DNA from: an uncultured Eubacteriales bacterium
GTDB taxonomy: Bacteria > Bacillota > Clostridia > Lachnospirales > Anaerotignaceae
Reading direction: 5' to 3'
DNA: 23,983 nucleotides
Assembly (NCBI GenBank): GCA_900546215.1
Contig: URCD01000026.1
Location: forward strand, 1-23,983
Below are positions 15,453 to 23,476 of this stretch, one piece after another. The notes under the pieces were generated by a model that was not told where the DNA came from, ran no database searches, and saw only the letters and a list, made by a program, of their open reading frames with translations. Positions within the stretch are counted from its first letter, which is position 1. Each line of letters starts with the position of its first letter. Made by a program: the position numbers and the translations under genes.

Positions 15453-15835
15453 TATCTGTTCTCCTTTCGGCCCTTTTCAAGTATTCTTATAAGCTCGTTT
15501 ATGTCCTTGTCAGTCAGTTTATCATCGTCTATAAAGTTAAGAACCATTGAATTTAAGGCCCCATTATAAAATTTTTTCAAAAAAGAGGAGCTCTCTGTAT
15601 GAATGTACTCCTTCTCTTTTATCAACGGCGTGTATATGTATACTCTCCCCTTCTTCTCATAACTAAGAGCACCCTTTTTAACAAGCCTTGCCAGTAGGGT
15701 CTGCACTGTCTTTGGACTCCAGTCGTTTATTCCCTCAAACCTTTTTACTACATCATTTGTACTTATTGGGGCATCTCTCCAAATGAGTTTCATAATCTCA
15801 TATTCCGATTCAGAAATTCTTGGCATTTCTTTCAT
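15452..15835 (-). CDS. blaI: BlaI/MecI-family transcriptional repressor
   Basis: A 127-residue winged-helix dimer that represses its own operon until the BlaR1 signal causes its removal. The DNA-binding part is residues 5-75 (ISESEYEIMKLIWRDAPIS, DWSPKTVQTLLARLVKKGAL, RVYIYTP), followed by the helical dimerisation end (DKLTDKDINELIRILEKG). Length and motifs fit BlaI. The start is ATG at 15835, 8 bases after AGGAG. The gene overlaps blaR1 by one base and heads the four-gene operon. Its promoter carries TACAACTGTA, matching the TACA-N2-TGTA core of known BlaI operators, just after the -10 and running into the ribosome site. Autorepression is therefore well supported. Confidence 0.94.
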   Translation of the reverse strand: MKEMPRISESEYEIMKLIWRDAPISTNDVVKRFEGINDWSPKTVQTLLARLVKKGALSYEKKGRVYIYTPLIKEKEYIHTESSSFLKKFYNGALNSMVLNFIDDDKLTDKDINELIRILEKGRKENR

Positions 15836-15847
15836 TCAACCATCTCC

Positions 15848-15857
15848 TACAGTTGTA
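15848..15857. promoter_or_regulatory. BlaI operator candidate TACA-N2-TGTA
   Basis: The plus strand reads TACAGTTGTA, a perfect dyad of two 4-base arms. It begins 8 bases downstream of the -10 box and abuts the AGGAG ribosome site of blaI, covering the expected transcription start. Confidence 0.65.
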
Positions 15858-15865
15858 ATAATTGT

Positions 15866-15893
15866 ATTATAACAGAAATATATATTATGTCAA
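15866..15893 (-). promoter_or_regulatory. Promoter of the blaI-blaR1-lipoprotein-SLH/GH18 operon
   Basis: The minus strand has a perfect TTGACA (15893-15888), a 16-base spacer and a perfect TATAAT (15871-15866) preceded by the extended TG-n. It is the strongest sigma-70-type promoter seen in the window. Confidence 0.88.
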
Positions 15894-15930
15894 TTTATTT
15901 CTCCAATGCTAATTTGAAAGTTAAATTGTA

Positions 15931-15954
15931 AAAGGAGGGAATAATCCCTCCTTT
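15931..15954 (-). terminator. Terminator of the second blaI-like/M56 operon
   Basis: A 10-bp stem (15931-15940 with 15945-15954, loop ATAA) overlaps the stop codon of the M56 gene. The following minus-strand sequence is TACAATTT, a weak T tract, so some read-through into the blaI region is possible. Confidence 0.6.
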
Positions 15955-17755
15955 ACTTAACTGTTATATCAAAAAATATTGTTTCCTGGGTGCCGTCATT
16001 CCAGGTTATATCCGCAAAAAAATTATATATTCCGATTTTATCAGGTACTTTTATATTGTAATCAGCGCTGTCTATGGGATACTCACTTTGCCAATTATTA
16101 TCAGTTATATATCTCAAATATATGTCCTTAGGCGCTTCACCGGGGAACTGGAGCTGTATATACAAATGTTCTGCCTCACTCTGATTAAAAGTAAATCCGT
16201 TTATGCTTTCCAGCGCCTCAAGCATTTCAAGTGTGTCTAGCTCCTGTGTCCTTCCATATTCACATCCTATAGGATTTTCTTCCTCAGTGACTATGTTTAC
16301 CGCCCTTTCTTCTGTGGAAATGAAAATACCTGTCTCATTGTCATAGACGTAGACAGCTTCCTGATTTTTTCCTGCTGCATTATTATAAATATATGTCTGT
16401 ATCGTCTTATCATAATGCTTAAATACAGTGGAATATGAGCTTTGGCTGCTTCTCTCACTGCTTGCTATGCCGTCTGTCTCAGATAAAGCATGCACCTGAC
16501 CGTACATATCAACTGTATATAGCGTATATAGGTCTATACTACTGCTTCCCCATTGCTTTATAGAAAAATCCGGATTTTTATCTTCATTGTAATCAGAAAA
16601 CTCTATTTTGAAATAAGGGCTGTTAAATAATAATCTGCCAATAGCATATGAGGACACCATATTACCATTAATATATACCCTTAATTCGCCGTTTCCAACG
16701 TAATTATCTGTTGAATATCCTCCTCCAACTGCCATGTCTTCATCTGTGCCGTATATCCAGTCTGTCAGGAGCAGTTCTACCTTTGCTGCGGTTCCATTGG
16801 ACAATACTGTATATCCGTCAGCAGCAACCATGTCACTGCTTGGAATATCCTTTCTGTCAGGTATAAGACACGCACATAAGGATATTACTAAAACAGATGA
16901 AATTACTATGACTTTCAACGGCTGCTTTCTATATCTCAATACATTTTTAATTCGCATTTTTGTATCTCCCTCACAGAAAGCCAGAGGAACTCCTCCTATA
17001 ACCTTTCTCCCTCCTGTCAGTGCTAAAAGCAATGACGAATATTCTTTCTTGGCCCCATTTCCAAGTTTTTTAATAACCGCTTCATCACACGACATCTCCA
17101 TATCCTTTGCAGAAAGGAAAAATGCTGCCCATATAAGAGGATTAAACCAATGGATACAAAGTGTAAAGAAGCTCAAAAGCTTAATTATATGGTCAAAGCG
17201 TTTTATATGCGTCTGTTCGTGGAGTATAATATAATTCATTTCATCTTCTGACAGCGATGAAGGCATATAAATTCCCGGAGATAATATTCCAAAAACAAAC
17301 GGAGTCTCTATCTTATTTGATAAATAGATATTATCTGTTATATTCTCAGCTGTGCTTATATTTTTTTTGATCCTGATTATAGAAGCTATACTGTAAACCG
17401 CCAGAAGCAGTATACCGAAAATCCATATATATTTTCCGATTGTAACCCATGACAGTTTTACTGTTATGTCCGACGGCACAGTTAATTGGGTTATATTTTG
17501 TATTTGTGCTCCAGCTGTACTTGCAGCTACTATAAATCCCGGATTTTCCGATGGTCTTACGCCAGACGGTATAAGGCCTATGGCGCTTTCAAAGGAAAAT
17601 GGACAAATAAGCCGAAATAATACGACACTCCAAGCAGCATATGAAAATATTTTCGGCGCCCTTTTAAGCAGCAGCCGCGCCGCGATGACAAATATTACAG
17701 CAATTCCTGCCGTTAGACTCATATCTAATATCTTTAAAAAAATACTGTCAGTCAT
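15953..17755 (-). CDS. M56-family (BlaR1-like) membrane protease with novel C-terminal extracellular region
   Basis: This 600-residue protein is built like BlaR1 at its N-terminus but not at its C-terminus. Membrane helices (about 12-30, 38-52, 105-128) lead into the M56 zinc protease, with HEQTH at 179-183, a further helix (IHWFNPLIWAAFFLS) and DMEMSCDEAVIKK at 218-230. A helix at about 281-297 precedes some 300 predicted extracellular residues. There is no STYK or KTG, so no beta-lactam binding site. Instead there is D388-Y-N-E-D-x3-D-F, an EF-hand-like calcium loop typical of FG-GAP/VCBS-type repeats, and an Ig-like beta-rich end (IGIYNFFADITW). The ligand is unknown. AAGGAGGAG, 5 bases before ATG, lies in the end of the repressor gene, 2 bases apart. 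Confidence 0.85.
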   Translation of the reverse strand: MTDSIFLKILDMSLTAGIAVIFVIAARLLLKRAPKIFSYAAWSVVLFRLICPFSFESAIGLIPSGVRPSENPGFIVAASTAGAQIQNITQLTVPSDITVKLSWVTIGKYIWIFGILLLAVYSIASIIRIKKNISTAENITDNIYLSNKIETPFVFGILSPGIYMPSSLSEDEMNYIILHEQTHIKRFDHIIKLLSFFTLCIHWFNPLIWAAFFLSAKDMEMSCDEAVIKKLGNGAKKEYSSLLLALTGGRKVIGGVPLAFCEGDTKMRIKNVLRYRKQPLKVIVISSVLVISLCACLIPDRKDIPSSDMVAADGYTVLSNGTAAKVELLLTDWIYGTDEDMAVGGGYSTDNYVGNGELRVYINGNMVSSYAIGRLLFNSPYFKIEFSDYNEDKNPDFSIKQWGSSSIDLYTLYTVDMYGQVHALSETDGIASSERSSQSSYSTVFKHYDKTIQTYIYNNAAGKNQEAVYVYDNETGIFISTEERAVNIVTEEENPIGCEYGRTQELDTLEMLEALESINGFTFNQSEAEHLYIQLQFPGEAPKDIYLRYITDNNWQSEYPIDSADYNIKVPDKIGIYNFFADITWNDGTQETIFFDITVK

Positions 17756-17757
17756 GT

Positions 17758-18120
17758 CTACTCCTCCTTATACTCGTTTATTAGCTTTTGAATTTCATTT
17801 ATTTCTCTGTCACTTAGTTTTTTCCTTTTTGTAAAAGCGGCTAAAAACTGGGGCAGAGAACCGCCGAAGTTCTCATCTAAAAATTTTTCACCCTGGGCAG
17901 TGTGAAATTCCTCTTTATTCATAATCGACACAACTGTACCGCCATTATTTTTAAATATTCCTCTTTCACATAACCTTTTAAGCATTGTATATGTTGTTGT
18001 TCTTTTCCAATCAAATCTTTCCGCGCACAGCTCCGTCAGCCTTCTTGACGTTACAGGCTCAGCTTCCCATATTAAATCAGCAAATTTTTGCTCCATTTCT
18101 CCCAGCTTAAACTGTTCCAT
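17758..18120 (-). CDS. BlaI/MecI-family repressor paired with the novel M56 protein
   Basis: A 120-residue winged-helix repressor: ADLIWEAEPVTSRRLTELC gives the first helices, DWKRTTTYTMLKRLCERGIF the recognition helix and start of the wing, and KLSDREINEIQKLINEYKEE the dimerisation helix. The wing (NNGGTVVSIM) differs from that of the neighbouring BlaI, and so does the operator, so the two systems should not cross-regulate. ATG at 18120 follows AGGAGGG by 5 bases. It heads a two-gene operon with the M56 gene (2-base gap). A large nested dyad covers its promoter and leader, which predicts autorepression. Confidence 0.92.
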   Translation of the reverse strand: MEQFKLGEMEQKFADLIWEAEPVTSRRLTELCAERFDWKRTTTYTMLKRLCERGIFKNNGGTVVSIMNKEEFHTAQGEKFLDENFGGSLPQFLAAFTKRKKLSDREINEIQKLINEYKEE

Positions 18121-18132
18121 GTTATCCCTCCT

Positions 18133-18176
18133 GTCGAATGCTATTAGACTATATATTCAGTCTAACGGCATTCGAC
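18133..18176. promoter_or_regulatory. 44-bp nested dyad operator over the second blaI-like promoter
   Basis: Outer arms GTCGAATGC (18133-18141) and GCATTCGAC (18168-18176) are perfectly inverted. Inner arms (18142-18150 and 18159-18167) match at 7 of 9 positions around an 8-base centre. The dyad covers the -10 box, start point and ribosome-site edge. Confidence 0.65.
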
Positions 18177-18187
18177 TAAAAAGTCAA
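18159..18187 (-). promoter_or_regulatory. Promoter of the second blaI-like/M56 operon
   Basis: The minus strand has TTGACT (18187-18182), 17 bases, then TAGACT (18164-18159). The -10 lies inside the nested dyad, and transcription would start near 18152. Confidence 0.65.
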
Positions 18188-18208
18188 CACTTATTTTTTA
18201 CCGACATA

Positions 18209-18246
18209 AATAAAGACGGGATGTTAAATAACATCCCGTCTTTATT
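18209..18246 (-). terminator. Terminator of asnB
   Basis: A perfect 17-bp stem (18209-18225 with 18230-18246, loop AAAT) includes the asnB stop codon and runs out into TTTATTTA on the minus strand. Confidence 0.85.
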
Positions 18247-20086
18247 AAGCCACTATCAAATCTTCATCAAAATACCTTTTATGCCACACAAGGAACATAT
18301 ATATTGCCCATATTTTTCTGCTGTTGTCATTTTTTCCGTTCTTATGGTCATCCAAAAGCTTAACAATTTCATCTGTTTTAAAATACTCACAGGCAGCCTT
18401 TGATGTAAACGCCTCTTTTACTATGTTATAGTACTTGTCCTCTTTCAGCCAAATCCTTATAGGTACTGGAAAGCCTAGCTTTTTCTTTTCAGCAACCATA
18501 TCCGGAAGATATCTATGGGCTGCCTGTCTCATAGCAAACTTGGTATTTTCCTTTGTTACTTTATATTTGAGCGGAACCTTTCTTGCAACGTCAAATACCT
18601 CTCTGTCAAGGAAAGGCACTCTTACCTCAAGTGAGTGAGCCATGCTCATTTTATCAGCTTTTAAAAGAATATCACCGATAAGCCAGAAGTGTATGTCAAT
18701 ATACTGCATTTTTGTTGTGTCATCCGCATTCTTTACTTTGTCATAAAACGGCTTTGTAAGCTCCATGTGGTTATAATGTCCTGTAGGATTTTTTAAGAGT
18801 CTCTCTCTTTCCTTCTCATTAAATAAAAAAGCATTTCCTATAAATCTTTCTTCAACATCCTTGCTTCCTCTGATAAGATAGTTTTTACCTTTAATCTTAA
18901 ATGGTATTGCAGAAGCAACACTACCAAGGAATTTTCTTACCGGTCTTGGCAGTCTGGTCAGCGGTTTTAGCGAAAACGGTTCACGGTAGATATTATACCC
19001 TCCAAAAAACTCGTCCGCACCCTCGCCTGAGAGAGATACCTTTACATGTTTTGCAGCGGTCTGGCTTACAAAATATAACGCTACAGCGGAAGGATCAGCC
19101 AAAGGCTCGTCCATATGGTACTGGACTGTAGGCAGTACATCCCAGTATTCATCAGTTGTTATAAGTTTACTGTAATTATCTATATCAATCTTTTCTGATA
19201 ATGCCTTTGCATAGTCAATTTCATTGTATTTTTCATAGTCAAAGCCAACGGTAAACGTTTTATCGCCTTTAAAGCATGCGGCTACATAGCTAGAATCAAC
19301 GCCGCTTGAAAGGAAGGAGCCAACCTCTACATCACTTATTTTATGCTTCTTTATAGAATCCTGCATTGCATTATCAATTTTATCCACTAAATCTTCAAGC
19401 TTTACATTATCGTCCGGCTCAAACTCAGGCTCCCAATAACGCTTCACACTTACTTCTCCGTTTTCAAAGGTAATGCTGTGCGCAGGCATAAGCTTATATA
19501 TTCCCTTAAAAAATGTTTCCGGCAGTACTGAATACTGGAAAGTGAGATAGTTTTCTAAGGCTTCCGGATTCATTTCCTTTTTATATGGAGTATACTGAAG
19601 TATGCTTTTGATTTCTGACGCGAATACAAGCTGCCCGTCAACAAGTGCATAATAAAAGGGCTTTATCCCGAAGAAATCCCTTGCTCCAAAAAGTTTCTTA
19701 TTTCTGCTGTCCCAGATAACGAAGGCAAACATGCCCCTAAGCCTGCTAAGTAAATCCTCACCGTATTCCTCGTATCCGTGAATCAGCACCTCAGTGTCTG
19801 CATTGTTGCTAAACACATGACCTTTTTCTATAAGTTCTTTTCTAAGTTCCTGATAGTTGTATATTTCACCGTTAAAAACGATAACAATATCCTTAGTTTC
19901 GTTATACATAGGCTGGGAACCGGAATCAAGGTCTATAATACTAAGTCTCCTGAAGCCCAGAGACGCCCCTTCGTCAATATGAGTTCCGGCGCTGTCCGGC
20001 CCTCTGTGTATTATAGCGTCCATCATATTTTTAAGAACCGACTCGCCCTGCGCAAGATGGCCCGTAAATCCCACAAAACCACACAT
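18245..20086 (-). CDS. asnB: Asparagine synthase (glutamine-hydrolysing)
   Basis: Makes asparagine from aspartate, glutamine and ATP. In 613 residues, the N-terminal glutaminase has Cys2 as nucleophile (MCGFVGF) and family motifs HRGPDSAG at 27-34, FRRLSIIDL near 45, FNGEIYNY at 71-78 and ADTEV at 96-100. The synthetase domain has the ATP loop SSGVDSS at 260-266 (usually SGGxDSS, here Ser for the first Gly) and SLSGEGADEFFGGY. The length fits the Bacillus AsnB/AsnO type. ATG at 20086 follows GGGAGG by about 7 bases. It is a single-gene transcript between a candidate promoter (TTGATT, 17 bases, TAGAGT, 20150-20122) and its own terminator. Related family members can amidate wall precursors, but nothing here points that way. 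Confidence 0.93.
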   Translation of the reverse strand: MCGFVGFTGHLAQGESVLKNMMDAIIHRGPDSAGTHIDEGASLGFRRLSIIDLDSGSQPMYNETKDIVIVFNGEIYNYQELRKELIEKGHVFSNNADTEVLIHGYEEYGEDLLSRLRGMFAFVIWDSRNKKLFGARDFFGIKPFYYALVDGQLVFASEIKSILQYTPYKKEMNPEALENYLTFQYSVLPETFFKGIYKLMPAHSITFENGEVSVKRYWEPEFEPDDNVKLEDLVDKIDNAMQDSIKKHKISDVEVGSFLSSGVDSSYVAACFKGDKTFTVGFDYEKYNEIDYAKALSEKIDIDNYSKLITTDEYWDVLPTVQYHMDEPLADPSAVALYFVSQTAAKHVKVSLSGEGADEFFGGYNIYREPFSLKPLTRLPRPVRKFLGSVASAIPFKIKGKNYLIRGSKDVEERFIGNAFLFNEKERERLLKNPTGHYNHMELTKPFYDKVKNADDTTKMQYIDIHFWLIGDILLKADKMSMAHSLEVRVPFLDREVFDVARKVPLKYKVTKENTKFAMRQAAHRYLPDMVAEKKKLGFPVPIRIWLKEDKYYNIVKEAFTSKAACEYFKTDEIVKLLDDHKNGKNDNSRKIWAIYMFLVWHKRYFDEDLIVA

Positions 20087-20121
20087 AAGCTTACCTCCCG
20101 TGCTGTCAATAAATATATTTC

Positions 20122-20150
20122 ACTCTAACACAATTTACCTCTGAAATCAA
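20122..20150 (-). promoter_or_regulatory. Candidate promoter of asnB
   Basis: The minus strand has TTGATT (20150-20145), a 17-base spacer and TAGAGT (20127-20122). Inverted arms ACACAA (20128-20133) and TTGTGT (20152-20157) flank the -35 box. Confidence 0.5.
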
Positions 20151-20281
20151 GTTGTGTAAATATTTTAATCAAACATCTTGACTAAATTTAAAAAAAGAAA
20201 TATTATATTAAATAGTCGCTGATAATTTTATTGTTTGCAAAATATTTTCTAATATATCTGTAGAATATTTCAATTTTTTAT

Positions 20282-20355
20282 GTTTCCGTAGCTCAGCTGG
20301 ATAGAGCGACCGCCTCCTAAGCGGTAGGTCGGGTGTTCGAATCACCTCGGGAACA
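20282..20355 (+). tRNA. tRNA-Arg (anticodon CCU)
   Basis: This is a 74-nt cloverleaf. Acceptor GTTTCCG pairs with CGGGAAC (one G-U), and the D arm is GCTC...GAGC. The anticodon stem ACCGC/GCGGT holds loop CTCCTAA with anticodon CCT, which reads AGG. The T arm is GGTGTTCGAATCACC, the discriminator is A, and CCA is not encoded. It is the only RNA gene seen in the window. Confidence 0.95.
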
Positions 20356-20363
20356 GCTTTATT

Positions 20364-20394
20364 TCCGCTGATCATCTTGTTCAGCGGATTTTTT
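20364..20394 (+). terminator. Terminator after tRNA-Arg
   Basis: An 8-bp stem (TCCGCTGA/TCAGCGGA, 20364-20371 with 20381-20388) is followed by six T. It begins 9 bases after the tRNA. Confidence 0.85.
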
Positions 20395-20443
20395 ATTTAC
20401 CAGTCTGGCTCGTTTCTGTCCTAATAGCAGTTCTGCTGTATTT

Positions 20444-20468
20444 AAAAAACAAGAGGCCAAGAGGCCTC
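20444..20468 (-). terminator. Terminator of the metF-metH operon
   Basis: GAGGCC (20453-20458) pairs with GGCCTC (20463-20468) around a 4-base loop. On the minus strand TTG then six T follow (down to 20444). It lies 7 bases past the metH stop codon. Confidence 0.82.
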
Positions 20469-20475
20469 ATATTTT

Positions 20476-22860
20476 TTACTTAAATATTTTTTGTGCATAT
20501 CTAACTGTATCCATAGCATCCGGAGCATAATGGTCTGCCCCTATCATATCAGCGTATTCTTTAGTCATAACCGCTCCTCCCACTACTATTTTTGTATTGG
20601 GTGATTTTTCCCTGAGCAGTTTAATTGTTGCTTCCATAGACGGAACTGTTGTTGTCATAAGAGCGCTTAATCCTACAAGGCAGCATTTTCTTTTTAAGGT
20701 CTCTTCGCAGATAATTTCCGGGTCTACGTCCCTTCCCAGATCAATTACATTAAAGCCAAAGTTTTCAAGCAAAACACGTACGATATTTTTTCCTATATCA
20801 TGAATATCCCCTTTTACGGTTGCTATAACTATATCGTTTCCAATGGTTTTTTCTGCTGATGGCATAGCGTCCTTTACTTTTTCAAAAGCCGCCGTTGCCG
20901 CCTCAGCGCTCATCAGCAGTTGTGGGAGATAGATTTTCTTTTCCTCAAATCCCTTTCCAACCGTATTCAGGGCCGGTATTATCTGGTTATTAATAACTGA
21001 AAGCGGCGGCTCAGTTTTAAGCAACTCTTCCGCGTGTGAAGCCGCAGCCTCTTTAAGCCCCTTTATAATAGCGTGCTTTATCGGTTCTTTTTCATCTGAG
21101 GCCGTCTGGCTTTCCCCCTTTGACGCCACAGTCTCAACAGTAAGCTGAGAAGCAAAGCCAATATAGCCGACGCAGTTGGAATCAAGTCCCTTTAGCGCTC
21201 TATAAGAGTAATATGCTTTCATCATCTCGGATGAGTAAGGGTTCATAATGGCACAGTTAAGCCCATTTTCAAGCGACATGGTATAAAAAGCAGAAGTGAT
21301 AAAGTCTCTGTTCGGAAGTCCAAAGGAAATATTTGATATTCCAAGACTTGTTTTGATGCCAAGTTTTTCTCTTATGAGCCTTATAGACTTAAGAGTTACA
21401 TTGGCGCTTTGTGAATCCGATGAAACTGTAAGCGCAAGAGGATCGGCAATAATATTCTTTTTGCTTATTCCATATTTTTCAGCTTCCCTTACTATACGCT
21501 CAGCTATCGCAAGCCTTCCCTCTGCTGTTTCAGGTATACCTTCATGATCCATTGTAAGGGCTATGAGGACACCTCCGTACTTTTTAACCAGAGGAAAAAT
21601 ATTGTCCATACTCTCTTTATTTCCATTTACCGAATTTACTAGCGGTTTCCCGTTATAAATTCTCATGGCCGCCTCCATAGCCTCTGCATCCACAGTATCA
21701 ATCTGCAAAGGCAGGTCGCTTACCACCTGAAGTCCGCTTAGCGCTTCACAAATCATGGCTTTCTCGTCTATTTCGGGAAGTCCCACATTAACATCCAAAA
21801 TATGAACGCCCTTTTCCTGCTGTGAAATTCCTTCCTTCAGAATATACTCCATGTCTTTATTCCGAAGCGCTTCTTTAAATTTTTTCTTTCCTGTCGGATT
21901 TATTCTCTCCCCAATTAAAATAGGCTCGTCCTCTATTTTAACAGCATGAGTATAAGATGAAACCACTGTAATGTTCTTGGCTTCAATCTCCTTTATAGGG
22001 ATATTTTTAACTTTTTCAGCTGTCTTTCTTATATACTCAGGCGTTGTGCCGCAGCAACCTCCTATTATTCTGACCCCCTGCGAGGCTATATCAGCCATTA
22101 TATCCGAAAACTCATCAGCGTCTACGTCAAACATAGTTTTACCGTTTTCGCTTCTGGGCAGGCCGGCATTAGGCACAACCGCGACTGGTATAGATGCGTT
22201 TTTCATAAAGTCAGGGACAAGCCTCTTCATCTGCACTGGCCCGAGAGAGCAATTCATTCCAAGCGCATCCACTCCAAGCCCCTCAAGCATAGCAACCATA
22301 GCCTCTATATCGGCACCAGTCATAAGCTTTGCGCTGTCGTCAAACACATTTGTAACGATTATGGGCAAATCGCTGTTTTCTTTAGCTGCTATAACCGCTG
22401 CCTTTGTTTCATATGAATCGTTCATTGTCTCAATGACGATAAGGTCGGCTCCGTTTTTTACTCCCTCTGAAACCACCTTCGCAAACGCAGTCACAGCCTC
22501 CTCAAACGGCAGATCTCCAAGGGGCTTAAGCAAACGTCCTGTCGGCCCAATATCAAGTGCGATATATTTTTCTCCGCCGGCTTCTCGTCTTGCCAAGTCG
22601 GCACAGACAAAGGCAGCCGAAATCATTGCTTCCACCGTTTTGTCGTCATATTTAAGAGGATTAACCCCAAAAGTATTTGTATTTACAACGTCACTTCCGG
22701 AAATATAGTATTCCTTATGTATTCGAGTTATTTTCTCTGGATTTGTTAAATTCCACATTTCCGGAGCTTCTCCGGGCTTCAGACCCATTTCCTGAAGCAG
22801 TGTACCCATTCCGCCGTCAAGGATTATTCTGGAATTTTTAAGTTTGTTTCTAATATCCAT
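20476..22860 (-). CDS. metH: Cobalamin-dependent methionine synthase, short form lacking activation domain
   Basis: Transfers the methyl group of methyl-tetrahydrofolate to homocysteine through cob(I)alamin. In 794 residues, the homocysteine domain (1-290) has zinc ligands C204, C269 and C270 (GMNCS, GGCCGTT). The folate domain (about 310-570) has GERINPTG at 317-324 and the DVN segment. The B12 cap and binding domains (about 590-794) have GDIHDIG with H687 as cobalt ligand. The AdoMet-binding reactivation domain of the full-length, about 1200-residue E. coli enzyme is absent and is supplied by the gene just upstream. The start is ATG at 22860 with AAGGA 9 bases upstream, 1 base after the stop of that gene; longer in-frame starts have no family sequence. 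No riboswitch is possible in the 1-base gap, so any control lies further upstream. Confidence 0.93.
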   Translation of the reverse strand: MDIRNKLKNSRIILDGGMGTLLQEMGLKPGEAPEMWNLTNPEKITRIHKEYYISGSDVVNTNTFGVNPLKYDDKTVEAMISAAFVCADLARREAGGEKYIALDIGPTGRLLKPLGDLPFEEAVTAFAKVVSEGVKNGADLIVIETMNDSYETKAAVIAAKENSDLPIIVTNVFDDSAKLMTGADIEAMVAMLEGLGVDALGMNCSLGPVQMKRLVPDFMKNASIPVAVVPNAGLPRSENGKTMFDVDADEFSDIMADIASQGVRIIGGCCGTTPEYIRKTAEKVKNIPIKEIEAKNITVVSSYTHAVKIEDEPILIGERINPTGKKKFKEALRNKDMEYILKEGISQQEKGVHILDVNVGLPEIDEKAMICEALSGLQVVSDLPLQIDTVDAEAMEAAMRIYNGKPLVNSVNGNKESMDNIFPLVKKYGGVLIALTMDHEGIPETAEGRLAIAERIVREAEKYGISKKNIIADPLALTVSSDSQSANVTLKSIRLIREKLGIKTSLGISNISFGLPNRDFITSAFYTMSLENGLNCAIMNPYSSEMMKAYYSYRALKGLDSNCVGYIGFASQLTVETVASKGESQTASDEKEPIKHAIIKGLKEAAASHAEELLKTEPPLSVINNQIIPALNTVGKGFEEKKIYLPQLLMSAEAATAAFEKVKDAMPSAEKTIGNDIVIATVKGDIHDIGKNIVRVLLENFGFNVIDLGRDVDPEIICEETLKRKCCLVGLSALMTTTVPSMEATIKLLREKSPNTKIVVGGAVMTKEYADMIGADHYAPDAMDTVRYAQKIFK

Positions 22861-22861
22861 A

Positions 22862-23476
22862 TCACAGCTTCCTTTCCACGTCAGATATGCCAATAAGAGC
22901 CGAAACCGATTTCGTCGGAAACAGCATCGTTTCATTTCTAAGTACAACGCCGATATTTTTTGAGGTGTCAAGCATATCGACAAAACATTTCTGATATACA
23001 AGAGTAAAATCTCCAAAGCCAGCCGAATATCTGGGTCTCAGGAATTTTCCCTCTTTAAGAGCTTCTCCCTTAAGCTGTCCGTTAAGCTTATTGCATACCG
23101 CCTCCGTAAGCGCGGATGCTGCGGCATCAAGAGCAAGGGCCTTGGATGGTGTAATTCTTGAAGCGGCTATAAGCCTGTCGGCCGCACTGCCTATTGTCGC
23201 GAAAAAAAGGTATACCTCACCGCAGCCTTTCAGGTTTTTCTCCAAGCAAACACTTTCCGTTCTTATTTTTCCAATAACTATAGTACTCTTTTCAGGCCGC
23301 TCTATTGGAATTCTGGAATAGCATACACGACATACCGCAGAACTTTTTATTTTTTCTACAGCCTCATTGGCAAGCTTTATCGTTCCCTCATCAGGCTCAC
23401 CCTTTACTCCCATATATCTGAATACTTCTCCCATATCAGGATCCGGCGTTGGAATTGTCTGCCTAACCACAATCAT
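22862..23476 (-). CDS. Methionine synthase activation (reactivation-domain) protein
   Basis: A stand-alone version of the MetH C-terminal activation domain, which binds S-adenosylmethionine and remethylates B12 that has become oxidised. The 204-residue protein contains RPRYSAGFGDF at 147-157, equivalent to the Arg-x3-Gly-Tyr AdoMet-binding stretch of MetH. The MLFPTKSVSALIGI segment near 184-197 corresponds to the MetH end (P-x-x-S-V-S). ATG at 23476 overlaps the metF stop as ATGA, and GGAG lies 8 bases upstream. Its stop is 1 base before the metH start. The arrangement metF - activation protein - short metH shows that the three act together in methionine regeneration. Thermotoga has a comparable free-standing activation protein. 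Confidence 0.88.
   Translation of the reverse strand: MIVVRQTIPTPDPDMGEVFRYMGVKGEPDEGTIKLANEAVEKIKSSAVCRVCYSRIPIERPEKSTIVIGKIRTESVCLEKNLKGCGEVYLFFATIGSAADRLIAASRITPSKALALDAAASALTEAVCNKLNGQLKGEALKEGKFLRPRYSAGFGDFTLVYQKCFVDMLDTSKNIGVVLRNETMLFPTKSVSALIGISDVERKL

Noticed and set aside
18133..18176. 44-bp dyad read as a terminator or leader hairpin
   Set aside because: The predicted start point is inside the dyad and no T tract follows on either strand, so an operator explains it better.
20087..20281. Possible T-box or other riboswitch before asnB, and a promoter for tRNA-Arg
   Set aside because: The leader after the predicted start is only about 30 bases and shows no T-box sequence or anti-terminator pair. 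Several AT-rich boxes precede the tRNA, but none has convincing spacing.
21971..22708. Open plus-strand frame of 245 codons
   Set aside because: It lies fully antisense to the well-conserved homocysteine domain of metH, has no ribosome site, and its low-complexity Ser/Ile/Ala content is that of a reverse frame.
22860..23016. Longer metH start adding 52 residues
   Set aside because: The extension overlaps the activation gene, has no family similarity and lacks a ribosome site, whereas ATG at 22860 has AAGGA.
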